NCBI GenBank assembly: GCA_910583965.1
Contig: CAJUAE010000157.1
Location: forward strand, 1 to 5,674
Source of the DNA: an uncultured Lachnospiraceae bacterium
GTDB lineage: Bacteria > Bacillota > Clostridia > Lachnospirales > Lachnospiraceae
Length of the DNA: 5,674 nucleotides
Direction: 5' to 3'
Part shown: piece after piece, positions 1 to 5,674 of the stretch
Layout: every line of letters begins with the position of its first letter
Numbering within the stretch: position 1 is the first letter of the stretch
The notes under the pieces: generated by a model
What the model was told of the DNA's origin: nothing
The model's input: the letters and a program-made list of their open reading frames with translations, nothing else
Database searches by the model: none
Program-made: the position numbers and the translations under genes

Positions 1-1704
1 ATATTCCATATTGCTACCTGGAAGCTGGTCAATCCCGGGACGCATTGCCACACCACCATTGTGAATATAAAGTGTACTTTCGGGCAGATTCAGACTAAGC
101 GGTAGATAGATGCTTTCAATATCCTCACTCAATGTCTTTGCTATACGATAGGTAAATTCTAACCGTGGCAATCGCTGATACATCTTGATAATAACACTGC
201 TGTGATATGTTCCTTCCAAACCAAACACAAGTTCTATTCTATCAAATACTAAACCGTGATCCAAAATCTTAATCTCTTGTAATACACCTTGATATTGTAT
301 TGCATGAAGCCCTCTGATATTGCGCCCTAGCAAACGGCGTTCCTCATAGATTCCATTGCGAATCTTTGTACATTCATACAGTGGTGTAAAAAATTTTTCA
401 AGTCCATCTCTTAACAGTTCTGTCCCATCTTTTTTGTTTTGAAAAGACACCACGCCTTGCCCAACCTGATATCGAATGCAAAACCAGTTATTCTCTAAAC
501 GATAGGGAAGTTGATATGATTCCTGATCATAATTATTAACAATGTCACGCACACGCTCTGCACCTATCCAAGCTGTGCGCGTGTAAAGATTTTGTAGTGG
601 CGCTTCTTGTTCCTCATAGATAAAAACACGTTCCTCCATCGGTTCAAATTCTACAAGAAAACTTATCAAAACACCTCTTGGATGCGCAGAAATTTGTGTT
701 GGTATTGTCTTTTTTGTCTTCGTATCTATCACTCTCACCGCGGATAAAGAGATTGTCTCCACATAAAATTCCACTGGAAATACACCTTTTTGGTGACTTA
801 GAGAAACGACCTTTACCTTTCCTTCAGAATTATAATAACGCAGACTATCTCCCATCAGATGACACTGTTCACTTTTACGCATCGCATTCGCTTCATGCAT
901 CTTTGAGGCATAACTTGTCTTGCGAATATCCAGATTCGCCACCATTGTATCATATGGATTGGTAATTGTCGCTGAGTGCCCCCAAGTATGTTCCGCGTAT
1001 AATAGTGCATTCTCCTCTCCTATTTCGCACAACTTTTCATTGCAATAATTTGTCTTCTTCTCCAATGCATCACAAATATGCGCAAGACGCAAGCCTTCCT
1101 TATAGTGCTTCACTGCATATGGAGTGCTACCCACTCCATTTCCCCACCAATCATTCATACTACCACGATATACGGGTGCATCTGTCACCTTTTCTCGAAT
1201 CAGCAGATATAACTCCTGTAAAGTTACCATGCGAAGTATCACTTCCTCGCCAAAGCGCTGATTAAACGCATTTATTGTGGTGATAATATCCAAATTCGCT
1301 GGTGCATTGTCAGAAAACACACCGCTAACACTCGTAATATAGAAATCATAAGGATATCCGTTTCCTTCGTACTCTGCAATACTCTCATGCAACTTATTAT
1401 GTAGAGAATCCAGCGCAGTATTATTATTGGTACTTTTTCCAAAGTAACTTTCTGTCATAAAATTAATATTTTTGTTAAATACGATGCCTAGCGCGTTTCC
1501 TAAATTATAATGCTCTCCACTCCACACCAAAATTCTATCTCTGTTTTCACTTTCCCAAAAATAAGGTATCTGATTTTGATAAAGCGGATACATTCCATGA
1601 TGGGTATGAATATTCGTAAATAAAAATTCAATACCATTTTTAATTAGGATATCGCGTGCCCCCATTGATATCCCAATATACACTTCTTTAATCTGCTTTC
1701 CCAT
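1..1704 (-). CDS. GH38 (alpha-mannosidase)-like glycoside hydrolase, 3' end outside window, apparently lacking its N-terminal region
   Basis: The minus strand is open for 568 codons from an ATG at 1704 to the window edge, so the C-terminus is missing from view. Visible landmarks are an HTHHG motif (residues 33-37), WSGEHY (61-66), an NDWW motif (184-187) followed by a small-residue turn and TPY, and GGVAMRP...DQLPG (550-563). From memory of the family, these resemble the second half of the catalytic domain and the C-terminal beta domains of GH38-related alpha-mannosidases, which are zinc-dependent retaining enzymes acting on alpha-mannosides. The N-terminal zinc-binding H-x-D segment expected about 150-200 residues earlier is absent, and no Asp is obvious where the nucleophile motif should fall (about residues 8-14). 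The start has a weak purine-rich site (AGAGAGGG, 1711-1718, 6-nt spacer). The gene lies 190 bp downstream of the GH3 gene on the same strand. It may be a pseudogene fragment or a non-catalytic derivative. Assignment to the broad GH38-like group is fairly firm; activity is doubtful. Confidence 0.7.
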   Translation of the reverse strand, partial: MGKQIKEVYIGISMGARDILIKNGIEFLFTNIHTHHGMYPLYQNQIPYFWESENRDRILVWSGEHYNLGNALGIVFNKNINFMTESYFGKSTNNNTALDSLHNKLHESIAEYEGNGYPYDFYITSVSGVFSDNAPANLDIITTINAFNQRFGEEVILRMVTLQELYLLIREKVTDAPVYRGSMNDWWGNGVGSTPYAVKHYKEGLRLAHICDALEKKTNYCNEKLCEIGEENALLYAEHTWGHSATITNPYDTMVANLDIRKTSYASKMHEANAMRKSEQCHLMGDSLRYYNSEGKVKVVSLSHQKGVFPVEFYVETISLSAVRVIDTKTKKTIPTQISAHPRGVLISFLVEFEPMEERVFIYEEQEAPLQNLYTRTAWIGAERVRDIVNNYDQESYQLPYRLENNWFCIRYQVGQGVVSFQNKKDGTELLRDGLEKFFTPLYECTKIRNGIYEERRLLGRNIRGLHAIQYQGVLQEIKILDHGLVFDRIELVFGLEGTYHSSVIIKMYQRLPRLEFTYRIAKTLSEDIESIYLPLSLNLPESTLYIHNGGVAMRPGIDQLPGSNMEY

Positions 1705-1894
1705 AAATATCCCTCTCTTTTCACAATCTTTCAGAATCTTGTTTGTCTTTGCTTTTGCGGAAAATTTTTGTTACATACACACAACTTTTAACAGTGCAAC
1801 ATCAAGTACAAAATAATTTCGAGCGTCTTTAGTAGCTTCCTTTTTTACATAGCTTGATGCATCTTAGCGAACACTATTTTATGAACTATTACAA
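1705..1894 (-). other. intergenic gap between GH3 and GH38-like genes, with possible decayed coding remnant
   Basis: No convincing terminator and no strong promoter was found between the GH3 stop and the GH38-like start, so read-through co-transcription is plausible. The frame in register with the GH38-like gene is open for 22 codons upstream of its ATG (1705-1770), is interrupted by one TAA (1771-1773), and is then open for another 30 codons (1774-1863) before a second TAA (1864-1866). The two segments have an amino-acid make-up that looks protein-like (rich in K, A, V and D), but I cannot match them to the missing GH38 N-terminus. They may be relics of a longer gene or chance. Confidence 0.35.
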
Positions 1895-4525
1895 TTATTC
1901 AATTATAAATTGTTCTGTCAGAAGCACATTTGCGGCATTATCTCCCACCATAACTTGAAAACAGCCTGGTTCTACATGCCATTCAAATTTTTGATTCAAT
2001 GTGCGCATCTGACGATATCCAATTGCAATTTTTACCTGAGAGCTTTCGCCAGATTGCAACGCAACCTTCATAAATCCTGCTAGTTCCTTTATTGGTTTTA
2101 CAGTACTTGACACCATATCCCGTAAATATACCTGCGCTGTTTCTTCACCAAAACAATCACCAGTGTTTGTAATCGTAAAAGATACTTGTACTTGTGCACC
2201 TTTTTCCACCTCCTGAGCAGAAATTCTAGCGCCTTTTATTTGCAAGTCACTGTAGGCAAACGTTGTGTAAGTCAATCCATAGCCAAAAGGATACAATGGG
2301 TTCCAGTCCATCTCCACATAGCGTACACCCCCGCCGGGCAGACGATTGTAATTGCAAGGCACTTGTCCTACTGATTTTGGAAAAGACATTGGAAGTCTTC
2401 CTGATGGTGCTGTTTTTCCAAACAGAATTTCCCCAATTGCCAACCCTCCTTTTTCTCCTGGAAACCAACATTCCAAAATCGCTGAAATATTTTCCTGTTC
2501 CCATGTCAAAGACAATGGTCTACCATTTTGCAATACCAGTACTACAGGTTTTCCAATAGCAGCAACCTCCTTTAGGAAGTCTAGTTGCTTTCCGGGAAGT
2601 ATTAAATTAGTTCGATCAAAATTCTCACCACTTGTCTCCACATTGTCGCCTAGACAAACTATCGCCACATCCGCCTTTCTCACCAACTCTAACGCTGGAT
2701 TCCAATTTTCTTTACCTTTATTGTAGCCCAAAAGAACTCTTGCACCTCTGGCATCATTACAAAATTCTAATCGAATTTTATATTCTTTGTCAGCTTCAAA
2801 AATAAAATCTACTATCCGATTATTCGTCTTATCATTACTGTCGCCTTGATTCCAACCATCTATTACTAATTTTTCATCCACATACAGGCACATGCTATCC
2901 TGCCCAGGAATCGCAATACAACCTGTAAAATTTTCTGGAACCTTTAATTTTCCTGTCCACACAACCGAAAAGCAGTCTGCCTGCAAATCAGGATGTGGTT
3001 TTGCATAAATCCAGTTAAAGCGAATAGCAGGATCATTACATACTACAACCGGATCGCCTCGCATCTCCCAACCATTATAATAATGTCCTGTCAGTCCCGC
3101 ATTTCCATCATCATCAATAAGCCATGCAGAAGGAAACGGCTGAATACTCTCACCGAGATAACTACAGCCTTTTTCATAGAGTATCGTTCTTCTATCTCCC
3201 GCAAAGTGTCTGATTCCCTCAACGACTGTCACCATATGAGATTTGTCAAAATCTGTACAGTAATCCCCCAGAACAGGTGTATCTGCTCCTGGTCCTACTA
3301 CCGCGATTGTTTGATATTGCTCCGACAAAGGCAGTAATTTCCGCTCATTTTTTAAAAGACAAATAGATTTTCTTGCGATCTCCAACGCAAGATTTTGATG
3401 TGCCTCACAGTTTGCTACTTTTTTATATAAAGATATATCCACATAAGGGTTCTCAAAAAGTCCCAACGAAAATTTTAGCTTTAATACCCGACTGCAAGCA
3501 ATATCTAACACTTCTTCTGCCATCTGCCCACTCTCAATCAAATGGTGGATTTCTTGTGCCCACTCGTCATGCGTAAAATCATATAACTGTAAATCGACAC
3601 CTGCTTCCAAGCCTTGTCGAATCGCATCGGGCTTGTCTTTCGCTGTGTAATGACTCCCATAAAGTCTAGATACTGCTGTCATATCAGAGCGTACAAAACC
3701 AGGCATATGAAATTGACCACGTAAAACTTCTGTCAGTAGCTCACGATCAGACGCCACAGGTGTGCCGTCAATCGCATTATAAGAACACATCGCATTCCAT
3801 GCACCTCCTTTAACAAAAGCTTCTTCAAATACTGGCAGACACCACGCAAAAACATCATGTCGTCCCATAGCAGAAGGTGCGCAGTTTAATCCTGCTACAG
3901 GTGTTCCATACCCAACATAATGTTTTGGTTCCGCTGCTACTGTATCTGGATTTTTCAGATTTTCTCCTTGCATACCTTTTACAATCTCTCGCGCAAATTC
4001 CCCACACAAATACGTATCCTCACCAAATGATTCCTCCACCCTGCCATAACGTGGATCTCTTGTCAGGTCCATCACTGGACTAAACGTCTCATGCACACCA
4101 TACGCTCGCGCCTCTGTAGCGATTGCACGCCCCATCTGCCTTCCCAATTCTGGTTCAAATGTCCCTGCAAGTCCAATTTGTTGTGGAAAACAAGTCGCAT
4201 ATCGGTCAAACATTCCATGCAACGCCTCCTCACTAAACAAAAACGGAATCCCCAACCTTGTCCTTTCCACAGCATATTTTTGCAACTCATTTGCCAGCTT
4301 TGGAGATGCTCCTCTAAGCTGTATGCTACCAACACTCATTCCCTGCATTGATTTCTCCAATATATCCCATTGAATCTTATCCATACTACCCTCCGCAGTT
4401 TTGGTGCTAAAATCATTGGTATAAAATTGGTCTGTCTGTTTGATCTTCTCATCTATTGTCATTTGCGCAAGTAAATCTGCCACTCGCTTTTCAATAGACA
4501 ATGTAGCATCCTTATATTTTTCCAT
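1895..4525 (-). CDS. GH3 beta-glycosidase (beta-glucosidase/xylosidase type) with inserted PA14 domain
   Basis: An 876-residue family 3 glycoside hydrolase, expected to release terminal beta-linked sugars from the non-reducing ends of oligosaccharides. The N-terminal barrel (about 10-350) carries SEEALHG (98-104), DPRYGR (157-162), EESFGED (164-170), a KH pair (201-202) and the nucleophile Asp281 in VRSDM. The second catalytic domain starts near 385. It is interrupted by a PA14-like beta domain (about 475-605, with YVDEKLVIDGW at 548-558) and resumes near 610. The likely acid/base is Glu634 in GENFDR, followed by FPGEKGG (688-694) and PFGYGLTYT (745-753). A fibronectin-III-like domain (about 775-865) closes the protein. 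Family knowledge: the PA14 insert shapes the active-site entrance, as in Kluyveromyces BglI. No signal peptide or membrane segment is seen, so it is probably cytosolic. A TTG at 4588 would extend it by 21 codons, but that codon overlaps the predicted -10 box. The ATG at 4525 has AAAAGGAG (4536-4543) 10 nt upstream. The exact substrate is not predictable. Confidence 0.95.
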   Translation of the reverse strand: MEKYKDATLSIEKRVADLLAQMTIDEKIKQTDQFYTNDFSTKTAEGSMDKIQWDILEKSMQGMSVGSIQLRGASPKLANELQKYAVERTRLGIPFLFSEEALHGMFDRYATCFPQQIGLAGTFEPELGRQMGRAIATEARAYGVHETFSPVMDLTRDPRYGRVEESFGEDTYLCGEFAREIVKGMQGENLKNPDTVAAEPKHYVGYGTPVAGLNCAPSAMGRHDVFAWCLPVFEEAFVKGGAWNAMCSYNAIDGTPVASDRELLTEVLRGQFHMPGFVRSDMTAVSRLYGSHYTAKDKPDAIRQGLEAGVDLQLYDFTHDEWAQEIHHLIESGQMAEEVLDIACSRVLKLKFSLGLFENPYVDISLYKKVANCEAHQNLALEIARKSICLLKNERKLLPLSEQYQTIAVVGPGADTPVLGDYCTDFDKSHMVTVVEGIRHFAGDRRTILYEKGCSYLGESIQPFPSAWLIDDDGNAGLTGHYYNGWEMRGDPVVVCNDPAIRFNWIYAKPHPDLQADCFSVVWTGKLKVPENFTGCIAIPGQDSMCLYVDEKLVIDGWNQGDSNDKTNNRIVDFIFEADKEYKIRLEFCNDARGARVLLGYNKGKENWNPALELVRKADVAIVCLGDNVETSGENFDRTNLILPGKQLDFLKEVAAIGKPVVLVLQNGRPLSLTWEQENISAILECWFPGEKGGLAIGEILFGKTAPSGRLPMSFPKSVGQVPCNYNRLPGGGVRYVEMDWNPLYPFGYGLTYTTFAYSDLQIKGARISAQEVEKGAQVQVSFTITNTGDCFGEETAQVYLRDMVSSTVKPIKELAGFMKVALQSGESSQVKIAIGYRQMRTLNQKFEWHVEPGCFQVMVGDNAANVLLTEQFIIE

Positions 4526-4535
4526 AATTAACCGA

Positions 4536-4543
4536 CTCCTTTT
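4536..4543 (-). promoter_or_regulatory. ribosome binding site of the GH3 gene
   Basis: Minus-strand AAAAGGAG lies 10 nt before the ATG at 4525. It decides the start against the upstream in-frame TTG at 4588, which would fall inside the promoter. Confidence 0.75.
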
Positions 4544-4587
4544 AAATATCTTCTCAGAACTGTAATCAAATTTGTTCCTTACTCGCA

Positions 4588-4616
4588 ATCATACAAAAAT
4601 CATACAAAAAAGTCAA
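4588..4616 (-). promoter_or_regulatory. sigma-A-type promoter of the GH3 gene
   Basis: On the minus strand, TTGACT (4611-4616) and TATGAT (4588-4593) are separated by exactly 17 nt, close to the vegetative consensus. The predicted transcription start is near 4581, giving a leader of roughly 55 nt before the ATG at 4525. An 11-bp-period tandem repeat (AATCATACAAAAA at 4587-4599 and 4598-4610) duplicates the -10 hexamer; the second copy (4599-4604) sits inside the spacer. The flanking AT-rich DNA could act as an UP element. Confidence 0.75.
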
Positions 4617-4622
4617 CAGAAA

Positions 4623-4638
4623 ATGTATATACATATTT
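4623..4638. promoter_or_regulatory. operator 1: ATGTATATACAT palindrome
   Basis: A perfect 12-bp palindrome (4623-4634) with the core GTATATAC, lying 6 bp upstream of the GH3 -35 box and centred near -48 from its predicted start. Established knowledge: HutC-type GntR regulators bind GT-N(4)-AC-type palindromes, and the Bacillus subtilis TreR operator is very similar (TTGTATATACAA). Together with the adjacent HutC-type gene, this makes it the probable binding site of that regulator. Confidence 0.72.
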
Positions 4639-4648
4639 TTATTTTTTT

Positions 4649-4667
4649 AATTTGTATATACATATTT
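4649..4667. promoter_or_regulatory. operator 2: TTGTATATACAT near-palindrome
   Basis: A second copy of the site. The 15 bp at 4653-4667 are identical to 4624-4638. The dyad extends over 4649-4666 with one mismatched pair. The centres of the two sites are 29 bp apart. This copy overlaps the first three bases of the -35 box of the regulator gene's promoter, which suggests negative autoregulation. Confidence 0.72.
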
Positions 4668-4693
4668 ACTTTTTAAATTTATTATTATATAAT
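4665..4693 (+). promoter_or_regulatory. sigma-A-type promoter of the gntR-family gene
   Basis: TTTACT (4665-4670) and a perfect TATAAT (4688-4693) are separated by 17 nt. The transcription start should fall near 4700, leaving a long leader of about 190 nt before the coding region. The promoter is divergent to the GH3 promoter, and its -35 box overlaps operator 2. Confidence 0.75.
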
Positions 4694-4699
4694 GGGTCA

Positions 4700-4813
4700 T
4701 GCGCAGTATTCATTACGCATTGTGTCGCATTTATGCACGCGGGCACCCTGAAATTTGTTAGCAGAAACTGACGAATACCCAGCGCGAGTAGGGAAAATAA
4801 ACCTTCTCTACTC
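4700..4813 (+). promoter_or_regulatory. structured 5' leader of the regulator mRNA (candidate RNA element, class unknown)
   Basis: The leader starts almost exactly at the predicted transcription start and can fold extensively. An outer stem pairs GCGC (4701-4704) and GTATTC (4706-4711) with GAATAC (4773-4778) and GCGC (4782-4785), leaving a small internal loop. It encloses two hairpins: 4722-4740 (GTGT/ACGC plus GCA/TGC, loop TTTA) and 4757-4772 (GTTAG/CTGAC). Together these form a possible three-way junction. A separate 10-bp hairpin follows (4786-4795 with 4804-4813, one G-U pair, 8-nt loop) but has no U-tract, so it is not a standard intrinsic terminator. The segment is visibly richer in G+C than the flanking AT-rich DNA. 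I do not recognise a known riboswitch or T-box consensus in it. Folding by eye only; moderate confidence that structure exists, low that it is regulatory. Confidence 0.4.
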
Positions 4814-4888
4814 AATTAAATCTATTATTGATGTGTAACTGCCTATACATAATTCCAGAACCATTCAAATAAAGAAAGGATTGATGCA
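4814..4888 (+). promoter_or_regulatory. remaining leader and ribosome binding site of the gntR-family gene
   Basis: AT-rich unstructured leader ending in AAAGAAAGGA (4871-4880), whose AAGGA core lies 8 nt before the ATG at 4889. An out-of-frame ATG at 4884 overlaps the start region but reads only 24 codons. A degenerate dyad (ATGTGTA 4831-4837 and TATACAT 4844-4850) loosely resembles half-sites of the operators. Confidence 0.65.
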
Positions 4889-5608
4889 ATGCAACCACAA
4901 TATATTCAGATCGCAGAACAGCTTCGTCATCAAATTGCCAGCGGCGAATATCCCATAGGAAGCAAAATTCCAACGGAAAATAAACTGGCACAATCTCTTG
5001 GAGTAAGTCGTTCCACAGTGCGCCATGCATTGGATTTACTCACTGCAGAAGAACGACTGGTGCGCGTAAAAGGCAGTGGTACATTTGTGGCACAGCCAAA
5101 GTTAGTCCATGAGTCTACCAGTTTCGTGACCAGCTATCGGGCAGAAAGTCAAAAGAAGAATCGTATCCTACACACAAAAGTAATCTGTTTACAAACAGAA
5201 AAGGCTGGAGATCGAATTGGAACCGCCTTAAAAATAAATTCGATGGAAATTGTAACACGCTTGACAAGAATACGTTATCTGGAAAATATGTATAACAATG
5301 CACCTGTTGTATACACAACTGTTTATGTGCCATTAAAACTATTTCCAGAAATGCCTCAGTTGGATTTTACAGATATTTCTTTCTATGACGCATTGGACAG
5401 TAGGAAATTATCTGTTGTCCATGCCTCTCGCAAACTGGAAATTGTCATGCCTCCTGCAGAGGTTGCAGCAAATCTTGGCATAACTTCCTTTGAACCCACA
5501 GCATATATTACTTCCATAGGATATACAAAAGACAAACTTATAATGGAATATACAGAAAGCTACTATCCGGCAAGCCGAAGCAGCTTCCAAATCGAAATCA
5601 ACCATTAA
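4889..5608 (+). CDS. GntR-family transcriptional regulator, HutC/UTRA subfamily
   Basis: A 239-residue DNA-binding regulator of usual family length. Residues 1-70 form the winged helix-turn-helix: YIQIAEQLRHQIASGEYPIGSKIPTE leads into the recognition region LGVSRSTVRHAL (37-48), then the wing VRVKGSGTFV (58-67). Residues about 80-235 form a UTRA ligand-binding domain, ending in the typical EYTESYYPASRSSFQIEI pattern (220-237). UTRA regulators usually bind small metabolites such as sugar phosphates, which releases them from DNA. It is transcribed divergently from the GH3 gene and separated from it by paired TGTATATACA operators, so it is most likely the local repressor of the glycosidase and of itself. 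The operators resemble that of Bacillus TreR, but the neighbouring genes are not trehalose genes, so I do not name it treR. No transmembrane segment is seen. The subfamily call is strong; the effector is unknown. Confidence 0.93.
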   Translation: MQPQYIQIAEQLRHQIASGEYPIGSKIPTENKLAQSLGVSRSTVRHALDLLTAEERLVRVKGSGTFVAQPKLVHESTSFVTSYRAESQKKNRILHTKVICLQTEKAGDRIGTALKINSMEIVTRLTRIRYLENMYNNAPVVYTTVYVPLKLFPEMPQLDFTDISFYDALDSRKLSVVHASRKLEIVMPPAEVAANLGITSFEPTAYITSIGYTKDKLIMEYTESYYPASRSSFQIEINH

Positions 5609-5674
5609 ATTACCAATATTATGATGTTGGGGTCAAAAGGTATTTTGCCCCCTATGATACCACGGATTGCTCCG
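5609..5674. repeat. short intergenic tail with imperfect palindrome downstream of the regulator
   Basis: GGGGT (5629-5633) plus AAAA (5635-5638) pair with TTTT (5643-5646) plus GCCCC (5647-5651) around a GGTA loop, with a bulged C. No U-tract follows on either strand, so it is not a standard intrinsic terminator, although it could stabilise the 3' end of the mRNA. TATGAT occurs directly repeated on both sides (5620-5625 and 5653-5658). It might belong to a dispersed intergenic palindrome family, which one copy cannot show. Confidence 0.4.

Noticed and set aside
678..1265. Two consecutive plus-strand open frames (95 and 99 codons)
   Set aside because: They lie antisense to the continuous GH38-like frame, have low-complexity S/H/Y/L-rich translations, no ribosome binding site and no family resemblance.
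4699..4761. Possible 20-codon leader peptide starting at ATG 4699
   Set aside because: The ATG sits at the predicted transcription start with no ribosome binding site, so translation is unlikely; the peptide has no run of regulatory codons.
4741..4785. T-box or known riboswitch signature near GGGCACCC
   Set aside because: The T-box AGGGTGGNACCGCG sequence and the specific conserved cores of common riboswitches that I know are not present.
4786..4813. 10-bp hairpin as an intrinsic terminator/attenuator ahead of the regulator
   Set aside because: No U-tract follows (the next bases are AATTAAATC), so it does not meet the intrinsic terminator pattern. It is kept only as part of the structured leader.
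4831..4850. Third operator (ATGTGTA-N6-TATACAT)
   Set aside because: Half-sites are degenerate and the 6-bp separation breaks the compact GTATATAC core seen in the two good operators.
4812..5030. Minus-strand 72-codon frame across the regulator start
   Set aside because: It is a shadow of the regulator coding region, with no ribosome binding site or recognisable product.

Overview
The window looks like part of a sugar-utilisation locus from a low-GC Firmicute. A gut Clostridia/Lachnospiraceae-type genome is my best guess, based on AT-rich intergenic DNA, clear sigma-A-type promoters, AGGAG-type ribosome binding sites and the gene content. No mobile element, CRISPR array, tRNA or rRNA is visible.

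Layout: (1) 1-1704, minus strand: the visible part of a GH38 (alpha-mannosidase)-like gene whose 3' end lies outside the window. It appears to start in the middle of the catalytic domain, so it is either N-terminally truncated or decayed. (2) 1705-1894: a 190-bp gap without a clear terminator, whose reading frame in register with the GH38-like gene is unusually open apart from a few stops. (3) 1895-4525, minus strand: a complete, apparently cytosolic GH3 glycosidase with a PA14 domain inserted in its C-terminal catalytic domain. (4) 4526-4888: a 363-bp divergent control region with back-to-back promoters, two copies of a TGTATATACA operator and a 5' leader with strong RNA-folding potential. 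(5) 4889-5608, plus strand: a GntR-family regulator of the HutC/UTRA type. (6) 5609-5674: a short tail with an imperfect palindrome.

How it fits together: the regulator probably binds the two palindromes between itself and the GH3 gene. One lies just upstream of the GH3 -35 box and the other overlaps the regulator's own -35 box. This suggests coordinated control of the glycosidase and autoregulation in response to a sugar or sugar phosphate sensed by the UTRA domain. The GH3 and GH38-like genes lie on the same strand and may be co-transcribed for intracellular breakdown of imported oligosaccharides. The substrate cannot be read from the sequence. Nothing here is clearly a new system; the most unusual items are the structured leader ahead of the regulator and the headless GH38-like gene.
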